Of a DNA stretch of 64,000 bases, positions 26,928 through 35,799 are shown one piece after another. The position numbers and the translations under genes are program-made. A model generated the notes under the pieces. It did not search any database and had not been told where the DNA came from. It saw only the letters and a list, made by a program, of their open reading frames with translations. Each line of letters starts with the position of its first letter. Within the stretch, counting starts at the first letter, position 1. The stretch is from positions 291,088 to 355,087 of the forward strand of contig NZ_CABFVD010000002.1 in the NCBI RefSeq assembly GCF_902143515.1. Reading direction: 5' to 3'. The stretch comes from Hathewaya massiliensis (GTDB taxonomy: Bacteria; Bacillota; Clostridia; Clostridiales; Clostridiaceae).

Positions 26928-28016
26928 ATGGATAGTAAAAAGGGTATTATAGTAACCGGAGCTATAGTTGGTATTATTTCTGCACTTTTAGTTTACTTTG
27001 GGAATCCAGTAAATATGGGATTTTGTATTGCTTGTTTTATAAGAGATATAGCAGGAGGTTTAGGTCTACATAGAGCACCAATCGTTCAGTACATAAGACC
27101 AGAAGTTATAGGCCTTGTAATAGGGGCATTTATTATGTCTATTTTTGGTAAAGAGTTTTCAACAAAGGGCGGTTCTTCACCATTTATAAGATTTACTTTA
27201 GGTTTTATAGTTATGGTAGGAGCTTTAATGTTCCTTGGATGTCCATTAAGAATGGTATTAAGACTTGCAGGTGGAGACTTAACTGCTATAATGGGACTTG
27301 TTGGCTTTGTTGTAGGAATAGTTATAGGTATTTTCTTCTTAAATAAAGGATTTAGTTTAAGAAGAAATTATAAGTTAAATAAAGCTGAAGGATATTTATT
27401 TCCAGCAGTTAATATAGGGCTTTTCGTATTATTAGTTACTGCACCAGCTTTCATATTATTTAGTAAAAAAGGACCAGGGGCTGCTCATGCTCCAATAGCT
27501 ATTGCTTTAATAGCAGGACTAGTTGTAGGAGTTTTAGCTCAAAAAACAAGATTATGTATGGTAGGTGGAATTAGAGATTTAATAATGTTTAAAGATACGT
27601 ATCTACTATCTGGTTTTGTAGCTATATTTGTATTTGCACTTATAGGAAACTTAGTTATAGGAAAGTTTAAATTAGGATTTGTAGGACAACCTGTTGCTCA
27701 TACAGATGCATTATGGAACTTTTTAGGTATGGTTCTTGCAGGATGGGGCTGTGTATTACTTGGTGGATGCCCTATGAGACAACTTATTTTATCAGGAGAA
27801 GGAAATATAGATTCTGTTATAACTGTAATAGGAATGTTTGTAGGAGCAGCTTTCTGTCATAACTTTGGTTTAGCTTCAAGTCCTAAGGGAGCAACATTAA
27901 ATGGAAAAGTTGCAGTAATAATAGGATTTGTAATAGTTTGTGGTATTTCTTATTTCAATATGGAAAAAACTGAAAAAGCTAAAGTGAAGGGAGATGTAAA
28001 AGTTGGAACAAATTGA
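26928..28016 (+). CDS. yedE: YedE-type selenium/sulfur metabolism membrane protein
   Basis: 362 residues with about 9-10 membrane helices and the duplicated YeeE/YedE architecture. Each half has conserved cysteines in membrane segments: MGFCIACFIRDIAGG near 30, LGCPLRMVLR near 103, RLCMVGGIRD near 210 and LGGCPMRQLI near 283. Relatives take up thiosulfate or are linked to selenium use. Overlap by 14 nt with the tusA-like gene shows a tight operon. SD aaggaggg. The transported atom form is inferred from context only. Confidence 0.85.
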   Translation: MDSKKGIIVTGAIVGIISALLVYFGNPVNMGFCIACFIRDIAGGLGLHRAPIVQYIRPEVIGLVIGAFIMSIFGKEFSTKGGSSPFIRFTLGFIVMVGALMFLGCPLRMVLRLAGGDLTAIMGLVGFVVGIVIGIFFLNKGFSLRRNYKLNKAEGYLFPAVNIGLFVLLVTAPAFILFSKKGPGAAHAPIAIALIAGLVVGVLAQKTRLCMVGGIRDLIMFKDTYLLSGFVAIFVFALIGNLVIGKFKLGFVGQPVAHTDALWNFLGMVLAGWGCVLLGGCPMRQLILSGEGNIDSVITVIGMFVGAAFCHNFGLASSPKGATLNGKVAVIIGFVIVCGISYFNMEKTEKAKVKGDVKVGTN

Positions 28017-28212
28017 TGCTAGAGGAGTATCTTGTCCTCAACCAGTACTTATGACAAAAAAAGCTTTAGAAAACAATCCTCAAGGTATAGATGTTATGGT
28101 CGATAACACAACTGCTAGAGGAAATGTAGAAAGATTTATGAAAAATGCAGGATATAAAGTTACTATAAAAGATATAGATGAAGAAGAATTTATACTCTCT
28201 GCAAGAAAGTAG
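28003..28212 (+). CDS. TusA/YedF-like sulfurtransferase carrier
   Basis: 69 residues. The SirA/TusA fold has the conserved RGVSCPQPVLMTKKAL, whose CPxP Cys (near residue 11) carries persulfide or perselenide. This is the TusA half only; the DsrE-like half seen in full YedF proteins is absent. It starts with TTG 28003 (SD aagggaga) within the end of yedE. The gene order yedE-tusA-DUF3343 is a known anaerobe arrangement tied to sulfur or selenium trafficking. Confidence 0.88.
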   Translation: MEQIDARGVSCPQPVLMTKKALENNPQGIDVMVDNTTARGNVERFMKNAGYKVTIKDIDEEEFILSARK

Positions 28213-28217
28213 GATAT

Positions 28218-28454
28218 ATGGATTATATAGCAACATTTTTTACCCATTCTGGGGCTATAAAGTTTAGTAGGTACTTAAAGAGTTTAGATATAAAAAATCA
28301 ATCTATGCCTGTACCTAGAAAGATAAGCTCCAATTGTGGTATAGGTGTTAAATTTACTTATGATAAGCAATTAGACAACCTGTTAACAGAGGATATAGAA
28401 ACCGTATTCACAGTGGATAATGGGGAATACAATTGCATATATAGGGAAGAATAA
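28218..28454 (+). CDS. DUF3343 family protein
   Basis: 78 residues: the DYIATFFTHSGAIKFSRYLK opening, PVPRKISSNCGIGVKF (the conserved SS-x-CG cysteine of the family), then a short C-terminal strand. DUF3343 proteins are usually found next to YedE/YedF and cysteine desulfurase-like genes and may be partners in sulfur or selenium transfer. SD tagga lies 5-6 nt before the ATG, and the gene follows tusA by 5 nt. Confidence 0.85.
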   Translation: MDYIATFFTHSGAIKFSRYLKSLDIKNQSMPVPRKISSNCGIGVKFTYDKQLDNLLTEDIETVFTVDNGEYNCIYREE

Positions 28455-28465
28455 TAACTATGTAA

Positions 28466-28505
28466 AACAATCTAGTTAATTTAAATTAGCTAGGTTGTTT
28501 TTTTA
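28466..28505 (+). terminator. Terminator of the yedE operon
   Basis: AACAATCTAGTTAA pairs with TTAGCTAGGTTGTT (G-U pairs) and runs into T7, just after the DUF3343 stop. Confidence 0.88.
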
Positions 28506-28516
28506 GGTTGTTTAAT

Positions 28517-28560
28517 AAACAGAGTTCTTGTCTTTAGAGGAATTAAAGAAGTAGTCATTA
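28517..28560 (+). repeat. Degenerate AACAGAGTTCTTG repeat
   Basis: AACAGAGTTCTTGTCTTTAG followed by GTAGTCATTA. Related blocks occur at 52654 (AACAGAGTTTTTGCCTTTAG), at 52691 (AACAGAGTTCTTACGG) and, reversed, near 37616. Non-coding. Confidence 0.45.
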
Positions 28561-28663
28561 ATAAAATATATTTTTATAAATAACTATAAATTTTATGAAT
28601 TATAGTATAAAATTAGAAATATAAAATAACTTATTAGACACTAGAAAGTGAATAGTAAGAAAG

Positions 28664-28722
28664 AAAGGAGGATTTAGTGAGAGTTTGGTATTTATAATAC
28701 ACCCTCTTACTAAATATTATTT
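28664..28722 (+). promoter_or_regulatory. Hairpin bridging a distant SD and the start codon
   Basis: SD AAAGGAGGA at 28664-28672 lies 50 nt before the GTG start at 28723. Between them ATTTAGTGAGAG (28672-28683) pairs with CTCTTACTAAAT (28704-28715), 12 bp with one G-T. Folding leaves tattatt between SD and GTG, the ideal spacing of 7-8 nt. The loop shares TTTGG...ATACA with the element at 23493-23536. No SD lies within 20 nt of the GTG. Confidence 0.65.
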
Positions 28723-30519
28723 GTGAAGAAAGATAAATTTGAATTAAGAATAGAAGATCATAAAAAGAATGTGGCCGATTATACAAAGACATGCAATAAG
28801 CTTTCTATTATAAGGTTATTAGCTATGGTTTTAGGTATATATTTCACTTATGATGGTTTAAAGAAAGGATTTAATAGTTTAAACTTATTTCTTATGTTTA
28901 GCTTTTATGCAGTTTTTGTAGTACTAATTATATATCATAAAAAGTTCAAGGATAAATTAAACTTTTCTAAAGAAATTATAAAGATAAATCAGAAGTATTT
29001 GGATAGAATTAATGGAGATTGGGTTAGTTTTGAAGATGTAGGGGAAGAATTTATAGACCATAGCCATAAATATTCTAGAGATTTAGATATAGTAGGGCAA
29101 AAATCAATCTTTCAACTTATAAATATTACTAATACTTTTAATGGTAGAAAGCGTTTAGGTAAGGATTTACTAAATGGAGAGTATAGTTTAGAGGAAATAA
29201 CTTTAAGACAAGAAGCTATAAAGGAATTACATGAGAAATTAGATCTATGTGAAGAGATGGAGTATATCACAGGAAAACATAAAAAGAAATTAAACAGTCC
29301 AGAAAAATTAGTAAATTATGCAGAGGATTCTGATGTACTAATAAAATCAAAAGGTCTAAAAGGATTTATATATACATTACCATTAATTACATTCCCCTTA
29401 ATTTTAGTGATTTCATCTTTTAATATAAGTAAATTTCGTATTTTAGTTCCTTTAATAATTATTCTACAGATACTAATATGGGCTATGGGATTTTTAAAGC
29501 TGAACAATATTTTAGGGGACATTGGAAATTTTAAATACAATTTAGACACTTATGTACATATACTAAAACTTATAGAGGGAGAGGAGTTTTCTTCAGAAAA
29601 GTTAAAAGTTATAAAGGTTAAATTATTTAAGGAAGAAAACTCATCTATGATTGCCATTAAGGAATTAGGGAAAATATCTGAAAAGGTTAATTTAAGATAT
29701 AATGGATTCCTTTATATGCTGTTAAATATATTTTTACTTTGGGATTATCAGTGTGTATTTTCCTTAGAAGCTTGGAGAAGAAAATATGGAAATAAAATTA
29801 GAGAGTCTTTAGAGTTAATAGGGGAAATAGAGAGTCTTATGAGTTTAAGTGTTTTGACTCATATAAATGAAGAGGTTTCATATCCTAAGATAGAACATGG
29901 AAAAGTTCCTAAAGTAGAGTCAAGGCAGCTTGGACATCCTCTTATAAATTCTAAGGACAGAGTTGCAAACGATCTAGTAATGAATAATAATATTTTTATT
30001 ATTACAGGATCTAATATGTCAGGGAAGACTACATTTTTAAGAACCATTGGAATTAATTTAGTTCTAGCTTATAGTGGTGCACCGGTTTGTGCAAAGGAAA
30101 TGAGTTGTTCCATATTAGATATTTTTACATCTATGAGGATAACAGATGACTTAAATAACGGAATATCTACTTTTTATGCAGAACTTATGAGGATTAAAGA
30201 AATAATAAAAGAATCTAAAGAAAATAAAAGCATGATATTTTTAATAGATGAAATATTTAGAGGGACAAATTCTCTAGATAGAATTCTTGGAGCTAAAACT
30301 GTTTTAGGAAATTTAAATAGTGAAGGAATAATAGGAGCTATAACTACACATGATTTAGAGTTATGTGAATTAGAGAAGTATAGTAGAATAGTGAATTATC
30401 ATTTTTCAGAGCATTATAAAGATGATAAAATATATTTTGATTATAAGCTAAAGAATGGTAAATCCACCACAACTAATGCAAAGTTTTTAATGAAAATAGT
30501 AGGAATAGATGTACTTTAA
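28723..30519 (+). CDS. MutS-family ATPase with membrane segments
   Basis: 598 residues. Hydrophobic pairs at about 28-70 and 212-256 are unlike cytosolic MutS. The C-terminal MutS ATPase domain is intact: Walker A TGSNMSGKTTFLRTIG (about 427-442), Walker B MIFLIDEIFRGTNSLDR and ITTHDLELCEL. It lacks the mismatch-recognition and Smr domains, so mismatch repair is unlikely. Such proteins are annotated MutS-like with unknown role. The start is GTG 28723, whose SD lies upstream behind a hairpin. Confidence 0.85.
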   Translation: MKKDKFELRIEDHKKNVADYTKTCNKLSIIRLLAMVLGIYFTYDGLKKGFNSLNLFLMFSFYAVFVVLIIYHKKFKDKLNFSKEIIKINQKYLDRINGDWVSFEDVGEEFIDHSHKYSRDLDIVGQKSIFQLINITNTFNGRKRLGKDLLNGEYSLEEITLRQEAIKELHEKLDLCEEMEYITGKHKKKLNSPEKLVNYAEDSDVLIKSKGLKGFIYTLPLITFPLILVISSFNISKFRILVPLIIILQILIWAMGFLKLNNILGDIGNFKYNLDTYVHILKLIEGEEFSSEKLKVIKVKLFKEENSSMIAIKELGKISEKVNLRYNGFLYMLLNIFLLWDYQCVFSLEAWRRKYGNKIRESLELIGEIESLMSLSVLTHINEEVSYPKIEHGKVPKVESRQLGHPLINSKDRVANDLVMNNNIFIITGSNMSGKTTFLRTIGINLVLAYSGAPVCAKEMSCSILDIFTSMRITDDLNNGISTFYAELMRIKEIIKESKENKSMIFLIDEIFRGTNSLDRILGAKTVLGNLNSEGIIGAITTHDLELCELEKYSRIVNYHFSEHYKDDKIYFDYKLKNGKSTTTNAKFLMKIVGIDVL

Positions 30520-30579
30520 TTTTAAAACCACTTCTTAGTGATATAATATATTTGTAGTATTAAAAGTGAGGTGAGCTCT

Positions 30580-31020
30580 GTGAAGTTAGGATTAAGTTTT
30601 GAAATTCCAAATGAATATGGAAGTTTTCTAAACTCTATATTAGAACCTGTTAAATGTGAAAATTATAAATGGTATATTGAAAATGATGAGATATACTTAA
30701 CTCTTAATGATACTTTAATTGAAAAGTGGCTTTTTGAAGAAGAGATTATTAGTGGTGAGGAATTTAAAAATTTAATAAAAAAGAAGTATTATGTTATATT
30801 TGCTGAGATTAAAGCCTTTCCAAAGGAAATGGATATAGAAAGGATAGGTTCACATAAGGAGTTTTTAAATAGTAGTTGTGAGCTTATGGTATTAGCTAGT
30901 GACTGTTCTTATTTTAGGGTTTATTGCAAGGATGAAGTTTTACTAGAAGAGCTCTTTATCAATGCAGAGAATAATGGGTATAAAAACATAAAATATATAA
31001 TTGAAGATATAAAAGAATAG
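30580..31020 (+). CDS. DUF2691 family protein
   Basis: 146 residues from GTG 30580 (SD gaggtg 6-7 nt upstream). Another GTG 9 nt earlier falls inside the SD. The opening KLGLSFEIPNEYGSFLNSIL and the ENYKWYIENDEIYL stretch match the DUF2691 family of small cytosolic Firmicute proteins. The function is unknown. It lies 60 nt after the MutS-like gene and is followed by its own terminator. Confidence 0.65.
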   Translation: MKLGLSFEIPNEYGSFLNSILEPVKCENYKWYIENDEIYLTLNDTLIEKWLFEEEIISGEEFKNLIKKKYYVIFAEIKAFPKEMDIERIGSHKEFLNSSCELMVLASDCSYFRVYCKDEVLLEELFINAENNGYKNIKYIIEDIKE

Positions 31021-31052
31021 CTTAATAAGTAATCAAATTAAGTGATACTTAA

Positions 31053-31090
31053 AAAATAGGACTAAATAAGGATTTAGTTCTATTTTTATT
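31053..31090 (+). terminator. Terminator after the DUF2691 gene
   Basis: AAAATAGGACTAAAT pairs with ATTTAGTTCTATTTT around AAGG, followed by a T-rich tract. Confidence 0.85.
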
Positions 31091-31148
31091 TTTGTGTGAA
31101 AGTTTCATCTGTACATAATTTTAAAACTTAAAAATTTGAAAAATATAA

Positions 31149-31180
31149 TTAAGTGTGTTATTATTTAATTAAGCACTTAC
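31149..31180 (+). promoter_or_regulatory. Possible ArsR operator
   Basis: TTAAGTG (31149-31155) and CACTTA (31174-31179) form an interrupted inverted repeat 20-50 nt before the arsR-type gene, where autoregulatory operators of this family lie. The half-site match is short. Confidence 0.35.
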
Positions 31181-31201
31181 TTAACTAATAAGGAGATAAA
31201 A

Positions 31202-31567
31202 ATGGAAGATAAAATTCAAATATTTAAAGCCTTAAGTGATGAAACCAGACTTAAAATTTTGATTATATTATCTAAGAAAAAAATTTGTGCAAAAGGTATA
31301 GCAAAACATTTAGATATATCAGAGGCAGCGGTGTCACAACATATAAAAATTTTAAAAGAATCAGGGATTATTAAGGGAGAAAAAGTTGGATATTATGTTC
31401 ACTATAATATAGAAAACCAATGTCTTAAGCAGGCATCAGATTTTATAAAAAGTCTAGTAGATAAGGACTTAGATTACGGTAACTTAGGAGTTCATCTTCC
31501 TAATAAGTGTAGAGTTCTTTGTAGAGAAAATGGAGATAAGTGTTGCAAATACAAAAATAAAATTTAA
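31202..31567 (+). CDS. ArsR-family transcriptional regulator
   Basis: 121 residues with a winged helix-turn-helix: FKALSDETRLKILIILSK, AKGIAKHLDISEAAVSQH (recognition region), IKILKESGIIKGEKVGYYVH (wing). The C-terminal tail is Cys-rich (NKCRVLCRENGDKCCKY), as in metal-sensing relatives, so a metal or redox ligand is plausible. SD aaggaga precedes the ATG. It is followed after 23 nt by a NifX-like gene that it probably controls. Confidence 0.88.
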   Translation: MEDKIQIFKALSDETRLKILIILSKKKICAKGIAKHLDISEAAVSQHIKILKESGIIKGEKVGYYVHYNIENQCLKQASDFIKSLVDKDLDYGNLGVHLPNKCRVLCRENGDKCCKYKNKI

Positions 31568-31590
31568 ATAAATTATTTGGAGGTATTGTT

Positions 31591-31959
31591 ATGAAGATAT
31601 GTATGCCAGTTAAGGAGAATCAAGGATTAGAAAGCGTGCCTTTTAACCACTTTGGTTCAGCACCATTTTTTTTAGTCTTTGATTCAGAAAAAGAAGAAAT
31701 TAAAGTAATTAATAATGGTGATTTAAATCATGAACATGGAAAGTGCCAACCTATTAAAGCCTTATGTGGGCAAGAAATTGACATGGTTTTAGTAAGTGGC
31801 ATTGGAGCAGGAGCTATTAAAAAATTAAATGACATGGGAATAAAGGTATACAAGGCAGATAGCAATGTAAACTTTAAAGAAAATATTGCAAAATTACAAA
31901 ATAATCAATTAGCTGCATTTTCTATTGCAGATAGTTGTACTGACCATAGTTGTCATTAG
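31591..31959 (+). CDS. NifX/NifB-type dinitrogenase iron-molybdenum cofactor family protein
   Basis: 122 residues: the MKICMPVKENQGLESVPFNH opening, FGSAPFFLVFD, VLVSGIGAGAIKKLNDMGI and the C-terminus CTDHSCH. This is the small NifX-like fold that binds Fe-S or Fe-Mo precursor clusters. No nitrogenase genes are present in the window, so it is likely one of the nitrogen-fixation-unrelated members. His-Cys clusters (HEHGKCQ, CTDHSCH) suggest metal binding. SD ggaggt. It forms an operon with arsR. Confidence 0.85.
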   Translation: MKICMPVKENQGLESVPFNHFGSAPFFLVFDSEKEEIKVINNGDLNHEHGKCQPIKALCGQEIDMVLVSGIGAGAIKKLNDMGIKVYKADSNVNFKENIAKLQNNQLAAFSIADSCTDHSCH

Positions 31960-32034
31960 TATTAAAGTACTAAGACTTTTAAGCTTAATAGAAGTAAGAA
32001 TTTCTTTTAAAGATAATAAATTGTAAAGCCTTGG

Positions 32035-32094
32035 ATAAAGCAACAAAGTTATATGGGAGTAAGAATTTATTCTGAATCTAATAACTTGCTTTAT
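32035..32094 (+). other. Long imperfect palindrome downstream of the NifX-like gene
   Basis: ATAAAGCAACAAAGTTAT (32035-32052) pairs with ATAACTTGCTTTAT (32081-32094), with an inner AGAAT/ATTCT stem. It lies just before the terminator and forms a large hairpin in the transcript. Confidence 0.5.
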
Positions 32095-32103
32095 AAGGAA
32101 TAA

Positions 32104-32151
32104 AACCATATATAAAAAGAAGGTTCATTTCTTTTTATATATGGTTTTTGT
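32104..32151. terminator. Strong terminator, convergent genes
   Basis: A 17-bp stem AACCATATATAAAAAGA / TCTTTTTATATATGGTT followed by TTTG. It ends the arsR operon and may also serve the EamA gene from the other side. Confidence 0.9.
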
Positions 32152-32267
32152 ATTACTTAGGACTATTATTCAGTATATAATGATTTGGTAATATATTAAA
32201 CCTTTATAGCATACTAAACCTTTACAATATATTGTTATTCTAAAATATATTATGATTCTAAAATATA

Positions 32268-33188
32268 TTACATTTCTAGGTTATTTTCTTCAGCTTTAGT
32301 TTTTTCCCTAAAAGTAAACTTTTTATTTAATCCAACAATTAAAAGGGCGCAAATCACTAACATAATGCCCTCAATTTGGGATATACTCATTGGTTGTTTA
32401 AAAACAATTAAGCTAGTTAGTGTAGCCACTACAGGTTCAACAGTTGCTAAAATTGAAGCTTTACTTGGTTCTAAGTTTTCTAGGCCAATTGTGTAGAAAA
32501 GAAAAGCTAAAACTGTTGAAAATAAACCAAGACCAAGGGTATATGCAATTACTTTAGTATTAAGCGTTAGGGAAAATGTTTTTTTTATTGGTATTAAGGG
32601 GAAAGCCCCTATAGTAGCCAGAATAAAAGAATAAAGAGTTACAGTCATTGAACTATATTTTTTTAAGGCGAGTTTGCCAAATATGCTATAAAGGGCATAT
32701 GCAATTCCAGAACCTATACCACAAAATAAGCCAATGGTTGATACTTTATTAGAAGAACTATCAAAGTACCCTGTAACTAATATACATCCTAGGAAAGTTA
32801 ATATTAAAGATATAAGTTTATTCAAAGTAATTTTCTCTTTAAAAATTAAATAAGAAAAAACTGTTACAAAGGATGGTGCTGTGTAAAGTAAAATAGCAGC
32901 AACTGAAAGGGAAGTTTCTTTAATAGCTACAAAGTAGCAATAATTAAAGATAACTATACTAATAATTCCAGTACCAATAAAATAATAGATATCTCTAAAC
33001 TTTATTTTAAAAGCTTTTTTATTAGTGAGTAAAACATAAATAGATAATATTATAGCTGCACTAAATACCCTTAAAAAGGATATTTGAATAGAAGAGAAAC
33101 CTAAATCGTACAAGCCTTTTACAAATATTCCAATAATACCCCAAAAGGTAGCCCCTAAGATAACCATAAAACAAGATAATTTTTTCAT
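32268..33188 (-). CDS. EamA-family (DMT) transporter
   Basis: 306 residues from ATG 33188 (SD aaggag 7 nt upstream), with ten membrane helices as two EamA repeats. Typical passages are GATFWGIIGIFVKGLYDLGF, SLSVAAILLYTAPSFVTVF and the second-half LEPSKASILATVEPVVATL. The family exports or imports small metabolites such as amino acids. The substrate is unknown. It is divergent from the AI-2E family gene. Confidence 0.88.
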   Translation of the reverse strand: MKKLSCFMVILGATFWGIIGIFVKGLYDLGFSSIQISFLRVFSAAIILSIYVLLTNKKAFKIKFRDIYYFIGTGIISIVIFNYCYFVAIKETSLSVAAILLYTAPSFVTVFSYLIFKEKITLNKLISLILTFLGCILVTGYFDSSSNKVSTIGLFCGIGSGIAYALYSIFGKLALKKYSSMTVTLYSFILATIGAFPLIPIKKTFSLTLNTKVIAYTLGLGLFSTVLAFLFYTIGLENLEPSKASILATVEPVVATLTSLIVFKQPMSISQIEGIMLVICALLIVGLNKKFTFREKTKAEENNLEM

Positions 33189-33358
33189 GAAAAATCTCCT
33201 TAGTATAATATTTTTATAACACCCCAAATCTATTTTAGCCTATTGTAAAAGTGAAGTACAGGGAATTAATGGTCAAGATTTGTTTAAAAAATATTTTAAA
33301 ATGCACTCTTTTAATAACTTACCATTATGGTATACTTAAGATATAAAATAAGAGAGGA

Positions 33359-34474
33359 ATGGGGAACTTGAATTTCGAAAAATACAAAAATCGTAAATAC
33401 ATGGACATAATAATTCCTGTGGCTATTGCTATGCTTCTAGTTGTTTTTCTATCTGTTACTTTTATTAAATTAATAGATAATGTAGATTACTGGAAAAATG
33501 GTATAGGCACTATATATTCCATTGTTAGCCCCTTTATTTATGGGATTATTATAGCGTACATATTAGCTCCTATTATGAATTTCTTTGAAAAGAGGTTTAA
33601 ATTAAAAAGGGGAATAAGTATACTTTTAACTTATATTATTATAATAGGTGTACTTCTAATAATCATAATTTATCTTTTACCTAAGATAACATCTAGCGTT
33701 ATTGATATGGTTAGAAACATTCCTTACTATGCATCAGAAACTGAAAAGTGGATAGAAAATTTTACAAGTAACGGAAGACTAAGTACCTTAATTAATTCAG
33801 ACATGGGAAAAAGTTTTAAGCCAGATGTTCTTATTTCTAAGGTAAGTAAATTTTCTATGACTTTATTAAATTCATTTTTAGGAAACGTATTTTCAATTAC
33901 AAATTATTTTATTAAATGGATATTTGGATTTTTTGTTGCTATTTATGTATTATTTGATAAAGAGAAATTTTTATCCACAGGTGAGAAGCTTATTTATAAG
34001 ACTTTTAAAAAGAAAAATGGGGATAGGATAACACAGCTTATTAAGACTTTAAATACCATGATAGGAACATATATAGGAACAAAGGCATTAGATTCATTGA
34101 TTATAGGTGTCATAGCTTTAATAGGATTAATTGTAATAGGATCACCATATACCTTATTAATTGCTATAGCAGTAGGTGTTACAAATATGATACCTTATTT
34201 TGGACCATTTATAGGCATGTTTATAGGTGGACTTATAAATGTCTTTGATAGCCCTGTTAAAGCTTTAGTGGTTGTAGGATTTTTATTTTTACTTCAACAG
34301 TTTGATGGATGGTACCTAGATCCTAAACTTATTGGAGACAAAGTTGGTTTGAGTCCTTTTTTAGTAATGCTTGCAGTTACTCTAGGAGGAGGATTATATG
34401 GAGTTGTTGGAATGATTCTTTCTGTACCTGTTATGGCAGTTATAAAAATCTATATTGATAAGGTTTTTAGATAA
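33359..34474 (+). CDS. AI-2E family (YtvI/PerM-type) transporter
   Basis: 371 residues with about seven to eight membrane helices, a large outside loop at about 90-165 (MVRNIPYYASETEKWIENFT) and the C-terminal signature IPYFGPFIGMFIGG followed by LQQFDGWYLDPKLIGDKVGL. Members include AI-2 exporters and Na+/H+ antiporters. The substrate cannot be told from sequence. The start is either ATG 33359 or TTG 33368; the gagagg and atgggg runs support both. Confidence 0.88.
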   Translation: MGNLNFEKYKNRKYMDIIIPVAIAMLLVVFLSVTFIKLIDNVDYWKNGIGTIYSIVSPFIYGIIIAYILAPIMNFFEKRFKLKRGISILLTYIIIIGVLLIIIIYLLPKITSSVIDMVRNIPYYASETEKWIENFTSNGRLSTLINSDMGKSFKPDVLISKVSKFSMTLLNSFLGNVFSITNYFIKWIFGFFVAIYVLFDKEKFLSTGEKLIYKTFKKKNGDRITQLIKTLNTMIGTYIGTKALDSLIIGVIALIGLIVIGSPYTLLIAIAVGVTNMIPYFGPFIGMFIGGLINVFDSPVKALVVVGFLFLLQQFDGWYLDPKLIGDKVGLSPFLVMLAVTLGGGLYGVVGMILSVPVMAVIKIYIDKVFR

Positions 34475-34584
34475 TAGGGCACCATTTATTAAGTTCAGTA
34501 ATAATTATTTAAAAGTCATAAATTAAAAAAAGCATAAATTATTCATAAATTATAATGTTAAATTAATAATTTTGGAGGAAGTAT

Positions 34585-35370
34585 ATGGCTAATATAATAT
34601 ATTATTTTACAGGCACAGGCAACTCCTACTATGTGGCAAAGAATATATGTAGTAGTTTAGAAAACTGCAAATTTGCTTCTATAGAAGGAGTTATGAAAGA
34701 GGACATAGATATAAGTGGATTTGAAAAGGTGGGAATAGTTTTCCCCTTATATTGCTGGGGTTTACCTGAGATAGTTTTAAGATTTTTAAGTAAAATAAAA
34801 CATAGTGAAAATAAACCGTATATATTTGCTGTATGTACAAGAGGTGGCAAGAGTAATGGAGATTGCATGAGGCAAATGGACTTTATTTTAAAAGAAAAAG
34901 GGCTTAAATTAAATTATAATGCTTATATTAATATGCCAGATAATTATATTAGAATGTTTAAAATGAAAGATAATGAGTATAATAAAAAAATAATAGATAA
35001 GTCTAAAACTAAGCTTGAAGAGGTATGTAATAATATTAAAAACTCAAGTGAGAATGGGTATAAGAATAGTATTATAGGACTTATATCAAAACCTGTATAC
35101 AAAAAATTTATAAAAAATGTAGGAAAAAGAGATGAAGATTTTTTCTCAGATGATAAATGCGTTTCATGTGGATTATGTGAGAGAATATGCCCTGTAGATA
35201 ATATAAAATTAATAGATGGGAAACCAAGTTGGAATAATAAATGTCAAGACTGTATGGCATGCATTCAATATTGTCCAGTTTCTTCTATACAGATAGGTAA
35301 AAGGACAATTAATAAATTAAGATATAATAATCCTTATGTTAAAGCTGAAGATATAATAAAAAATAGATAG
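34585..35370 (+). CDS. EFR1 family ferredoxin (flavodoxin-like plus 2[4Fe-4S])
   Basis: 261 residues. The N-terminal flavodoxin-like domain has YYFTGTGNSYYVAKNI (FMN-phosphate type loop, about 6-21) and GIVFPLYCWGLPE. C-terminal ferredoxin domain: CVSCGLCERICPV and CQDCMACIQYCPV (about 192-235), ligands for two 4Fe-4S clusters. EFRI proteins are anaerobe electron carriers or flavodoxin/ferredoxin hybrids of unknown partner. SD ttggagga. Monocistronic. Confidence 0.88.
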   Translation: MANIIYYFTGTGNSYYVAKNICSSLENCKFASIEGVMKEDIDISGFEKVGIVFPLYCWGLPEIVLRFLSKIKHSENKPYIFAVCTRGGKSNGDCMRQMDFILKEKGLKLNYNAYINMPDNYIRMFKMKDNEYNKKIIDKSKTKLEEVCNNIKNSSENGYKNSIIGLISKPVYKKFIKNVGKRDEDFFSDDKCVSCGLCERICPVDNIKLIDGKPSWNNKCQDCMACIQYCPVSSIQIGKRTINKLRYNNPYVKAEDIIKNR

Positions 35371-35799
35371 GTTTTATATGCAATTAAGAGGTTTTAGCAT
35401 ATTTTAAATTAACATATAATAAGAGCTACACAATGTACAAATCTATGTGTGCCATATGAAAAATTCTAGAAGTGACATATGGCAGATATAGATATTATAT
35501 TAATAAAAAATTTATTTTGAATTTTGTAAAAAAGTTCTCTATAAATTGAACAAAATATATTATTATAGGGTATAATATTTATAAAGATAGCGAAATATTA
35601 TAAGTTGAAGATTATAGTACAGGTATCAATAATTATTTATTTACATATATTATATAAAAGATGAGTTATCTAAAAATTCAGAAAAGTGATAGAAGGTATA
35701 AAGAATAAAACAAAATTTATGGAATAAAAAATAATTGTTTATAAAACTATTAAAGTTTTTATATAATAAGGGGTTAAATTTATTCAAAGGAGTGGTATT
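35371..35799. other. Gene-free AT-rich spacer
   Basis: No ORF with an SD. GGTATAATATT near 35570-35580 may be a -10 element. Otherwise nothing recognisable. Confidence 0.4.
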
